Source: Treponema sp. (GTDB taxonomy: Bacteria > Spirochaetota > Spirochaetia > Treponematales > Breznakiellaceae). Taken from it: a stretch of DNA of 11,556 nucleotides. Position numbers and translations under genes: made by a program. Under the pieces are notes generated by a model. That model was given only the letters and a program-made list of their open reading frames with translations. It made no database searches and was not told the DNA's origin. The stretch lies in NCBI GenBank assembly GCA_031259035.1, contig JAIRLZ010000046.1, forward strand, positions 1 through 11,556, written 5' to 3'. Below, in pieces: positions 1 through 5,309 of the stretch (positions are counted from its first letter, which is position 1; each line of letters begins with the position of its first letter).

Positions 1-73
1 CTCGTCACGGATGGGCGGAACCATGAATTGGGCTCAGCCGGGAAGGATAGCGGCGATTTTGCATTTTATAGAT

Positions 74-124
74 GAGCCTTTCCCAAAACGCGAACTATGT
101 TCGGGTTAGTTTTGGGAAAGCCTC
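74..124 (+). repeat. Palindromic dispersed repeat, copy A
   Basis: The arms 74-89 and 109-124 form a 16-base inverted repeat with one mismatch (77 against 121). Its core is CTTTCCCAAAAC pairing with GTTTTGGGAAAG. An inner stem CGAAC/GTTCG lies at 91-95 and 99-103. The two inner flanks differ (GCG on the left, GGGTTA on the right), so each copy can be given an orientation, and I define copy A as forward. Copies B (3103-3147), C (3181-3238) and D (7354-7416) share the same parts. The element is non-coding and could act as a transcribed hairpin or be a mobile miniature repeat. Confidence 0.8.
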
Positions 125-179
125 AGATGACTAAAAAGTCAAAAACGGCGCGTTGTCGCATACGTTTTCACTGGTGTTG

Positions 180-208
180 TTGTTATACCGGACTATCCCA
201 ATTATAAG
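180..208 (+). promoter_or_regulatory. Putative promoter of the gene at 218
   Basis: TTGTTA at 180-185 and TATAAG at 203-208 are separated by 17 bases, matching the sigma-70 layout. The -10-like box overlaps the AAGAGG at 206-211, which could instead serve as the ribosome binding site for ATG 218. Both roles are unlikely at once: if this promoter is used, the transcript would start only a few bases before the start codon. Confidence 0.3.
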
Positions 209-217
209 AGGTGCCAT

Positions 218-1102
218 ATGGCGTCATCTGCGCGTATCATTGATAAACGCGCGCCGCGGCATTCCATGCCGTCGCGGCAATCCACAGCGAAATTTTTTTT
301 CACCTGCTTGTTGCATAGCGCGCTCAGAAAAGCCGGATGCGCCTGCATTGGCATGACGCTCTATAATTTTTTCTTCACCCAGTACAAAGGCGCGTTGCTG
401 CGGAACATTCCCGTCGTCAATGTCGAACATCCGCTGGATGAAAAAATTCCATTCCTGCCTCAAAAGGTGAACGTCTACCTTGATTTTGTCGCTTTCTGGC
501 TTCGCGCCGCTAGTTTTCTCAACCGCGCCTACCCGGACCGGAAAGATATTGCCGCCGGTTTTATCGTCTCCATAGGAAGGCTCTACAAAACCGCCGCCGA
601 AGTGTACGCCGCGTGTTTTTCCACAACCAAGCGCCCGCGTTGCCTCGGCACCTTCCGCTTCGCGCTGATCCACGCCTTTGATCCGCATCTTATGTGCATA
701 CCAAGTTTGCACGTCATGCTGGTTATCCGCACCTATACCGCATTCGCCAGCATTACACGAACGCTTGGCGATGGTGAAATGTATGCCCGGCAAGCCGCGG
801 AACTCAGGCGGCATTCGCTCGCCATTACGGAATCGGTGCTGTACGTAAAGCAACACAGCGTCAACTGTGTCGCCGCCGCGATGTACGCCATGACCCGCTT
901 TGATCCGCCGCTGTTCGCGGAGAAGGACGCGGAAGCCTTTGCCGCGGAACTTTTCACGGACAACACCCTGCCGCCCGACACGGCGGTCTGCGTCAGGATG
1001 CATATCCTTTCGCTGTACCGGCGCTTTCTCGCTCAGGGGGCGCCGTCCACGGATTGGACGGCGCCGTTGCTGGCGTTTTTGGAAGAACGAAGATCCCAAT
1101 GA
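218..1102 (+). CDS. Uncharacterised protein with a PAP2-like PSLHV motif
   Basis: A 294-residue protein of unknown function. ATG 218 is preceded by AAGAGG at 206-211 with 6-base spacing. Two conserved-looking stretches stand out: STTKRP (about 135-140), followed by CIPSLHV (160-166), and KQHSVN (211-216). The order basic-P, PSLH, then a downstream H resembles the three signatures of PAP2/lipid phosphatases and inositol-phosphorylceramide synthases, where the second motif is PSGH or PSLH. The third motif is poor: the expected Asp four residues after the His is Cys217. There is also no clear set of transmembrane helices, only short aromatic-rich stretches near 45-60 and 88-100. A catalytic role is therefore uncertain. 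The gene stands alone; the next plus-strand gene is 170 bases downstream with its own promoter-like sequence. A 296-codon antisense frame covers the same DNA, but it has no recognisable motif and no good start. Confidence 0.65.
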   Translation: MASSARIIDKRAPRHSMPSRQSTAKFFFTCLLHSALRKAGCACIGMTLYNFFFTQYKGALLRNIPVVNVEHPLDEKIPFLPQKVNVYLDFVAFWLRAASFLNRAYPDRKDIAAGFIVSIGRLYKTAAEVYAACFSTTKRPRCLGTFRFALIHAFDPHLMCIPSLHVMLVIRTYTAFASITRTLGDGEMYARQAAELRRHSLAITESVLYVKQHSVNCVAAAMYAMTRFDPPLFAEKDAEAFAAELFTDNTLPPDTAVCVRMHILSLYRRFLAQGAPSTDWTAPLLAFLEERRSQ

Positions 1103-1175
1103 GCCGCGCCTCATTTCAGGCGTTGCAAGCGGTTGTATGGCGTGAAGTTTCCGGTGTCATGGGCTTTCCTGTCGC

Positions 1176-1212
1176 GGATTCAGCCGAAATTCGGCGGATT
1201 CCGGCTGAATCC
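1176..1212 (+). terminator. Hairpin after the gene at 218, possible terminator
   Basis: GGATTCAGCCG (1176-1186) and CGGCTGAATCC (1202-1212) form a perfect 11-base inverted repeat. The loop overlaps a second, competing palindrome, GCCGAA-A-TTCGGC (1183-1195). It lies 74 bases after the stop of the upstream gene and about 60 bases before ymdB. No T-run follows, so it is not a classical Rho-independent terminator. A transcription-end or processing hairpin is the simplest reading. Confidence 0.35.
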
Positions 1213-1234
1213 AAACGGAATCTATCGATTCCTC

Positions 1235-1263
1235 TTGCCATAAGATTCGACTTGCTATAGTAT
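1235..1263 (+). promoter_or_regulatory. Putative promoter directly upstream of ymdB
   Basis: TTGCCA (1235-1240) is followed after 17 bases by TAGTAT (1258-1263). TATAGT (1256-1261) is the alternative -10 at 15-base spacing. ATG 1273 lies only 9-11 bases beyond the -10, and no purine-rich Shine-Dalgarno sequence is present in the interval, so the message would be leaderless or nearly so. Confidence 0.35.
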
Positions 1264-1272
1264 ATCTACACT

Positions 1273-2067
1273 ATGAACATAAAAAGAGTGATCATGCTGG
1301 GCGATGTTGTCGGCGAGCCCGGGCTTGCGGCTCTTGAGAAACAACTCCCGCGCATGATACAAAAATATGAGGCGGACTTCGTTACGGTGAATGGAGAGAA
1401 CGCGGCGGAGGGTTTCGGCATAAGCGAAACGACGCTCAACCGTATGCTTGCGGCCGGCGCCGACGTGGTTACATCGGGAAACCATGTATGGGAAAAGCGC
1501 GAATTCTGGCCTATCCTGCGCAATGAAAAGCGGGTGTTGCGTCCGGCGAATTATCCCGCAGACGTCGCGGGACGCGGCTGGATAACAATAGAGAAAAACG
1601 GCGTCTCATACCTTGTGATCAATCTTCAGGGAAGGAAGCTGATGACGCCCATTGATTGTCCGTTTAGAACCTTTGACGCCATTTTCAATGCGGACGAGGC
1701 GCGGAGCGCAGCGCAGTCCGCGACCGTTGTTCTTGTTGATTTTCATGCGGAGACCACGCATGAAAAGGAAGCCCTCGCGTTTTATCTGGACGGCAGGGCT
1801 GCCGTCATAGCCGGCACGCACACCCATGTACAAACCGCGGACAACCGCATCCTGCCTAAAGGAAGCGCCTACATCACCGACCTCGGCATGACCGGCGTAA
1901 CGGACAGCGTTATTGGCATGGACACCGGAATATGCGTTGAGCGGAGCAAAAAATACGTTCTCTACCACATGGAATGCGCTCAAGGAACGGCTTCGGCGCA
2001 GGGCATAGTCGTAGAAATCAACGTTGAAACCGGAAAAGCGGTGAAGATTGAGCGGGTCAATCAATGA
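1273..2067 (+). CDS. ymdB: YmdB-type metallophosphoesterase (TIGR00282 family)
   Basis: A 264-residue cytoplasmic metallophosphoesterase of the YmdB/DR1281 family, the usual length. Characterised members hydrolyse 2',3'-cyclic nucleotides and affect RNA turnover, motility and biofilm choices in Bacillus. The dinuclear metal-site residues are all visible: Asp11 in GDVVGEPG, Glu42 and Asn43 in NGENAAEGFG, Asn70 in TSGNHVWEK, His158 in VDFHAE, and His183 and His185 in GTHTHV. The late motif ITDLGMTG is also present. The start gives MNIKRVIMLGD, matching the family's short N-terminus before the first Asp. No ribosome binding site precedes ATG 1273, and a -10-like box lies immediately upstream, so translation may be leaderless. 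It converges with rdgB, 209 bases away. The physiological substrate in this organism is not shown by the sequence. Confidence 0.93.
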   Translation: MNIKRVIMLGDVVGEPGLAALEKQLPRMIQKYEADFVTVNGENAAEGFGISETTLNRMLAAGADVVTSGNHVWEKREFWPILRNEKRVLRPANYPADVAGRGWITIEKNGVSYLVINLQGRKLMTPIDCPFRTFDAIFNADEARSAAQSATVVLVDFHAETTHEKEALAFYLDGRAAVIAGTHTHVQTADNRILPKGSAYITDLGMTGVTDSVIGMDTGICVERSKKYVLYHMECAQGTASAQGIVVEINVETGKAVKIERVNQ

Positions 2068-2229
2068 ATTGCCTCGCCTTTTAGAGCGCGGCAGTTCATC
2101 GGATCGGAAATTGCGGGCATTTGGTCCGATAATACCGCGCGGTTTCATGCCCCATCACCTATGGGTGGTAAAAATCGACATGAAGGCGCAAACAAGTTTG
2201 CGGCGGGGGTCTTACATCCGCGCGTTCCA

Positions 2230-2280
2230 ATGAAACCCGCGCTTGCGGCGGAGGCGATTGCCGTCGGCCGCCGGTTTCAT
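2230..2280. other. Inverted repeat at the convergent ymdB/rdgB junction
   Basis: ATGAAACC (2230-2237) and GGTTTCAT (2273-2280) are perfectly inverted around a GC-rich centre, and the right arm covers the rdgB stop codon. It could form a bidirectional transcription-end structure between the two convergent genes, but it has no T-run on either strand. The rest of 2068-2229 shows a small CCCATCACCTATGGGTGG hairpin (about 2150-2167) and nothing else recognisable. Confidence 0.25.
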
Positions 2281-2870
2281 ATGGTTTCCAGCATTTTCCC
2301 AATAGCCCGCGCCGCTTTGGCGCGGTGGCTTATGCTATTCTTTTCCCGCTCCGAAAGCTCGGCTACGGTAAGACCCCGCTCCGGCAGGAAGAAAATCGGG
2401 TCATAGCCGAAGCCATTCGTTCCGCGCTCTTCACCGATTATTTCACCTTCCAGCGTTTCCTGCACGGCCAAAAAACGGTCTTTGCTCAAAACTAGCGCCA
2501 TAGCGCAGACAAAACGGGCGGTTCTGCACACGGCAATGCCGGCATTGTCTATTTCTTTGAGAAGAAGGGCGTTTCGTTCTGAAGAAGTCAGCTTGCCGCC
2601 GGCAACACCGCCATAACGGGCGGAATACACGCCGGGTCTGCCGCCTAGAGCGTCCACGCATAAGCCGGAATCATCGGCGACAACCGGTTCGTGTACCATC
2701 TCAAACAACGCATGCGCTTTAATAAAGGCGTTCTCAAGAAAAACGTCTCCTGTTTCATCGGGATCAAAAGCAATGCCCGCGTCCGAAGGGATTTTAACGC
2801 TATGTCCGGCAAGTATGGCGGACAGTTCCCGCCTTTTGTGTTCGTTGCCTGTGGCAAACCAAATAGTCAT
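2277..2870 (-). CDS. rdgB: RdgB/HAM1-type dITP/XTP pyrophosphatase
   Basis: A 197-residue non-canonical purine NTP pyrophosphatase, the normal length for the family. It converts dITP, ITP and XTP to monophosphates plus pyrophosphate and so keeps deaminated purines out of DNA and RNA. Signature segments appear in order: ATGNEHK at 6-12, FLENAFIKA at 44-52, ADDSGLCVDALGGRPG at 65-80 with the catalytic Asp67, SARYGG at 83-88, TNGFGYDPIF at 151-160 and the C-terminal base-binding SHR at 181-183. ATG is at 2870-2868. Upstream on the minus strand a TATACT box ends 6 bases before the ATG and no Shine-Dalgarno sequence is present, which again suggests a leaderless message. The gene is divergent from the operon starting at 3267 and convergent with ymdB. 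Confidence 0.95.
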   Translation of the reverse strand: MTIWFATGNEHKRRELSAILAGHSVKIPSDAGIAFDPDETGDVFLENAFIKAHALFEMVHEPVVADDSGLCVDALGGRPGVYSARYGGVAGGKLTSSERNALLLKEIDNAGIAVCRTARFVCAMALVLSKDRFLAVQETLEGEIIGEERGTNGFGYDPIFFLPERGLTVAELSEREKNSISHRAKAARAIGKMLETI

Positions 2871-2876
2871 GAGGAA

Positions 2877-2905
2877 AGTATACCATATTTTATGGAAAAT
2901 GAAAA
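2877..2905 (-). promoter_or_regulatory. Putative promoter of rdgB, leaderless arrangement
   Basis: On the minus strand, TTTTCA (2905-2900), a 17-base spacer and TATACT (2882-2877) form a good sigma-70 promoter. The -10 box ends 6 bases before the ATG at 2870, so transcription should begin at or next to the start codon. The six bases between (TTCCTC) are pyrimidine-rich and cannot act as a ribosome binding site. Confidence 0.45.
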
Positions 2906-2999
2906 ACAGGGATGATCACACTGCCCGCCTGCGGCGATCGGACGTTTCAGCCCAATTTTGAAAGCTGGGGCGAGACCCGCTCCGTCTTGCTTAAAATAG

Positions 3000-3027
3000 T
3001 TGACATTTTGAAAAAACCGCGTAATAT
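3000..3027 (+). promoter_or_regulatory. Putative promoter of the operon starting at 3267
   Basis: A perfect -35 hexamer TTGACA (3000-3005) is followed after 16 bases by TAATAT (3022-3027). TATAGA at 3025-3030 is an alternative with a 19-base spacer. A start near 3034 would give a leader of roughly 230 bases before ATG 3267. That leader would contain the whole inverted-repeat element at 3103-3238. Confidence 0.45.
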
Positions 3028-3102
3028 AGACACGAAAACCTGCCGAAAATAAATTGTGAGGCGGCTCAAAAACCCTGAGTTTTGAAACAAGTCTATATAC
3101 AT

Positions 3103-3147
3103 GAGCCTTTCCCAAAACGCGCGGAGCGGCAGTTTTGGGAAAGCCGC
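3103..3147 (+). repeat. Palindromic dispersed repeat, copy B
   Basis: Forward copy. It carries a perfect 12-base inverted repeat, CTTTCCCAAAAC (3107-3118) with GTTTTGGGAAAG (3132-3143). The GAGC-CTTTCCC left end matches copy A exactly. The inner region (GCGCGGAGCGGCA) differs from copy A and lacks the GGGTTA half. Confidence 0.75.
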
Positions 3148-3180
3148 TTTAGATGTAGAGGGAAAAAGCGGGCTTTAGAT

Positions 3181-3238
3181 CTCAAAACTAACCCGGACTT
3201 GCGTTCACTGAACGTAGTTCGCGTTTTGGGAAAAGCTC
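3181..3238 (-). repeat. Palindromic dispersed repeat, copy C
   Basis: Reverse copy. It reads CAAAACTAACCCGGAC, then a variable inner hairpin (CGTTC-ACT-GAACG at 3202-3214), then GTAGTTCGCGTTTTGGGAAA. These segments match the reverse complement of copy A around a longer inner insert. The right end AAGCTC mirrors the GAGCCTT left end of copies A and B. Confidence 0.7.
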
Positions 3239-3266
3239 AAATGTCTTCTGAAATAAAGGATAGAGT

Positions 3267-4262
3267 ATGACAAAGAAACACGCGCTGGCGGCGCTCCTTT
3301 TTGCGTTGGCGATAATGGCGTTTGCGCAGACGAATCCTCAGATTGATGTCAGCATACGGTTTTATGATAAAAAAATTTACTACGTACAGAGCGCGAGCAA
3401 TGATCCCGTGTATGTACAGATAACCGTCGCCAACAAGAGTCCGGCGCCGTTTTATTTCAAACTCGCTGACGACCGCGCGTTCTCCATTGATTTTGATGTG
3501 AAAACCGTTGCGAACCGTCCTCTTCCGCAGACCGACTATCTCATACGAAAACGCGCGACCGTCCAACAGGTTTTCTTCCGCTATGTTTCCATTGAACCCG
3601 GCGAATCTTTTTCCTTTGTGGAAGATATCCGCGATTATGCGGCGCTCTCTGAGGCGGGGGCATTCGTTGTACAGGCGAAGCTCTACACTGATTTATATAA
3701 GCCGCAGCTTATTTCCGCGGTTCAGCAGACAGCCGCGGCTCCGTTGAGTTCGCTCGCCTCGAATCGTCTGACTCTGAACATCCGTCCGCCATCGATTATC
3801 GGCTCCGACGGACTGCCTGTCGCCATGGATGTGGAGACCAACGCGATCCTCGTCCGCGAGGATCTTGCGCCGGACGCCATGATCGCCTACATGCTCACGG
3901 CGCGGCAGAAAAGCCAGTGGGAAAAGTTCTTTTTGTATATGGATGTTGAGGCGATGGTGAAGCGTGATGAAACCCGCAAGCGGCAGTGGCTCGCGGAATC
4001 TGAAGAAGGGCGCCTGAGACTGACATCGCGTTACCGGGAGGAGCTTCAAAGCAATGTCGTTGACAACGACATCGTGATGATCCCCATGCGTTTTGAGATT
4101 GTCCGCACCAATTACGGCAAAGATGAGGGCGCCGTTACGGTGATGGAATGGTTCCAGATAGGGAATTACATTGAAAAGAAACAATACGTCTACACCATTC
4201 AGCGGAAAGAAGATGTGTGGATGGTGGTAAACTACACGGTGCAAAATATGGGTACAGAATAA
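3267..4262 (+). CDS. Secreted protein of unknown function
   Basis: A 331-residue protein that I do not recognise. Residues 1-20 form a typical signal peptide: Lys-Lys, a hydrophobic Ala/Leu core, and AFA before Gln21. A periplasmic or exported protein of about 311 residues is predicted. Residues 28-110 look like a beta-sandwich domain (alternating hydrophobic strands, VYVQITVANKSPAPFYF, an acidic loop, then SIEPGESFSF), similar to the many Ig-like or BsuPI-type domains in exported proteins. The C-terminal third (about 200-325) ends in strands such as GAVTVMEWFQIG and KEDVWMVVNYTV, as in NTF2-like folds, but this is a guess. ATG 3267 is preceded by AAAGGA at 3255-3260 with a 6-base gap. It is first in the operon, and rsmI follows after 3 bases, suggesting translational coupling. 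No lipobox and no catalytic motif are visible. Confidence 0.8.
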   Translation: MTKKHALAALLFALAIMAFAQTNPQIDVSIRFYDKKIYYVQSASNDPVYVQITVANKSPAPFYFKLADDRAFSIDFDVKTVANRPLPQTDYLIRKRATVQQVFFRYVSIEPGESFSFVEDIRDYAALSEAGAFVVQAKLYTDLYKPQLISAVQQTAAAPLSSLASNRLTLNIRPPSIIGSDGLPVAMDVETNAILVREDLAPDAMIAYMLTARQKSQWEKFFLYMDVEAMVKRDETRKRQWLAESEEGRLRLTSRYREELQSNVVDNDIVMIPMRFEIVRTNYGKDEGAVTVMEWFQIGNYIEKKQYVYTIQRKEDVWMVVNYTVQNMGTE

Positions 4263-4265
4263 CTG

Positions 4266-4955
4266 GTGGCGACGCTCTACATCATTGCAACGCCCATCGG
4301 CAACCTTGGAGACATGACATTCCGCGCTGTGGAGACACTTAAAACCGTTGATCTTGTCGCATGTGAAGATACGAGGCGGACTTTAAAGCTCCTTACCCAT
4401 TTCGGGATACGCGCGCGTTTGTTGTCGTGCCGGGCCGTCAATGAGGCGAGCGCATCCCGCAAGGTGATAGCGGCGCTTGATGAGCGCAAAACTGTCGCCT
4501 ATTGCAGCGACGCCGGTACGCCGGCAATAAGCGATCCGGGCGCGATTCTCGTAAGAAGCGCGGCGGCGGCGGGGCATACGGTCATCCCTCTGCCGGGCGC
4601 TTCGGCGTTAGCCTCCCTTGTCAGCATTGCCGGAGGCGCGGATAAAAGCGTCGTTTTTGAAGGGTTCCTTTCGCCCAAAGATGGGCGCAGAAAATCGCGG
4701 CTTAAAGCGTTGCTTGAAACCGGCGCGGCGTTTGTTTTATACGAATCTCCCTTCAGAATACGTAAACTGCTTGCGGATATTGTCGAGCTTGACCATGAGA
4801 GGTACGTTTGCGTCGGACGGGAAATGACCAAGGTTCACGAAGAGTATCTTCGCGGTTCCGCATCGGAAATCGCAGAGGTTTTGGGGGAAAGAACAGATAT
4901 ACGCGGTGAATTTTCGGTTTTTGTGTCGGGGCATGACGCGAATAGCGCAAACTGA
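4266..4955 (+). CDS. rsmI: 16S rRNA (cytidine-1402-2'-O)-methyltransferase RsmI, short form
   Basis: RsmI uses S-adenosylmethionine to 2'-O-methylate C1402 in the 16S rRNA decoding centre. The tetrapyrrole-methylase fold is complete: TPIGNLGDMTFRA (9-21), ACEDTRRT (32-39), AYCSDAGTPAISDPG (78-92), PLPGASALASL (108-118), FEGFLSPK (131-138), YESPFR (159-164) and VGREMTKVHEE (183-193). At 229 residues it lacks roughly 50 C-terminal residues of the typical 275-290 residue enzyme, where many homologues carry a small helical RsmI C-terminal domain; it stops just after GEFSVFVSGHD. No open continuation in another frame was obvious, because a promoter and flgM follow directly. The GTG start at 4266 lies 3 bases after the upstream stop, with no strong ribosome binding site, so coupling is likely. 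The start fits the family's N-terminus (TLYIIATPIGN). Confidence 0.93.
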   Translation: MATLYIIATPIGNLGDMTFRAVETLKTVDLVACEDTRRTLKLLTHFGIRARLLSCRAVNEASASRKVIAALDERKTVAYCSDAGTPAISDPGAILVRSAAAAGHTVIPLPGASALASLVSIAGGADKSVVFEGFLSPKDGRRKSRLKALLETGAAFVLYESPFRIRKLLADIVELDHERYVCVGREMTKVHEEYLRGSASEIAEVLGERTDIRGEFSVFVSGHDANSAN

Positions 4956-4958
4956 TTG

Positions 4959-4985
4959 TAAACACTTTCTTGCTTATGCCGATAA
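4959..4985 (+). promoter_or_regulatory. Sigma-28 (FliA) promoter of flgM
   Basis: TAAA (4959-4962), exactly 15 bases, then GCCGATAA (4978-4985). This is a full match to the TAAA-N15-GCCGATAA consensus for flagellar sigma-28 promoters. It begins 4 bases after the rsmI stop. A transcript starting near 4992 would carry the AAAGAGG ribosome binding site at 4993-4999. FlgM would thus be under control of the sigma factor it inhibits, a known feedback arrangement. Confidence 0.88.
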
Positions 4986-5006
4986 TGAAATTAAAGAGGT
5001 TATTGC

Positions 5007-5285
5007 ATGATGATCGATAGAATTGGTTATGTGAATCCCGTTTTTCTTGAAAGCGCGAATCGCAACAGTCAGATAAGCAAAGGGCGGGATGCCGATTCCA
5101 TTAGGCTGTCCCAAGAGGCGCTTGCGCAAAGCGAGTTGTACCAAGCGACCGAGATTGTAAATTCGGCGCCGGATTCCCGTGTTGATCTTGTCGCGGAAAT
5201 CAAAGCGCAGATAAACGACCCTTCCTTTCTAAACGATGCGGCGCTAGATGCAACCGTAGAAAAAATTCTCGCCGCCCTGTCATAA
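5007..5285 (+). CDS. flgM: FlgM, anti-sigma-28 factor
   Basis: A 92-residue protein matching FlgM, which binds sigma-28 and holds late flagellar genes off until the hook-basal body is complete and FlgM is exported. The N-terminal half (MIDRIGYVNP, then a Ser/Asn/Asp-rich stretch) is polar and likely disordered, as expected. The C-terminal half carries the sigma-binding pattern: RVDLVAEIKAQINDPSF (58-74), followed by an amphipathic helix ending in VEKILAAL. ATG 5007 has AAAGAGG 7 bases upstream; a second ATG at 5010 is equally compatible. The sigma-28 promoter at 4959-4985 strongly supports the call. In treponemes the flagella are periplasmic, so how FlgM is removed there is not obvious from the sequence. 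The next gene starts 24 bases downstream with no terminator between. Confidence 0.92.
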   Translation: MMIDRIGYVNPVFLESANRNSQISKGRDADSIRLSQEALAQSELYQATEIVNSAPDSRVDLVAEIKAQINDPSFLNDAALDATVEKILAALS

Positions 5286-5309
5286 TGTGATTTTTTCATA
5301 GAGGCGTCT

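Larger units (their letters stand above)
1..217. other. Leading intergenic region with repeat and promoter-like sequence
   Basis: No complete gene is visible here. Frame 1 on the plus strand is open from the window edge to a TGA at 73-75 (24 codons, hydrophilic). This could be the C-terminus of an upstream gene, but it is too short to identify. The TGA lies at the edge of palindromic repeat copy A (74-124). A small perfect hairpin, TGACT-AAAA-AGTCA, lies at 128-141, and a promoter-like pair precedes the gene at 218. Confidence 0.4.
3103..3238. repeat. Composite inverted-repeat element, MITE-like, 136 bases
   Basis: Copies B (forward) and C (reverse) face each other around a 33-base centre. 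The outer ends 3103-3121 and 3220-3238 form a 19-base terminal inverted repeat with a single mismatch, enclosing 98 bases. The centre (TTTAGAT ... GGAAAAAGCG ... TAGATCTC) recurs in altered form at 10155-10187. I see no open reading frame in it and no clear target-site duplication, so mobility is an inference. It ends 28 bases before the start codon at 3267 and probably lies in the leader RNA. Confidence 0.6.

Noticed and set aside
224..1114. 296-codon frame on the minus strand opposite the gene at 218
   Set aside because: No recognisable motif, Arg/Gly-rich composition typical of the antisense of a GC-rich gene, and no ribosome binding site; the plus-strand frame has a good site and conserved-looking motifs.
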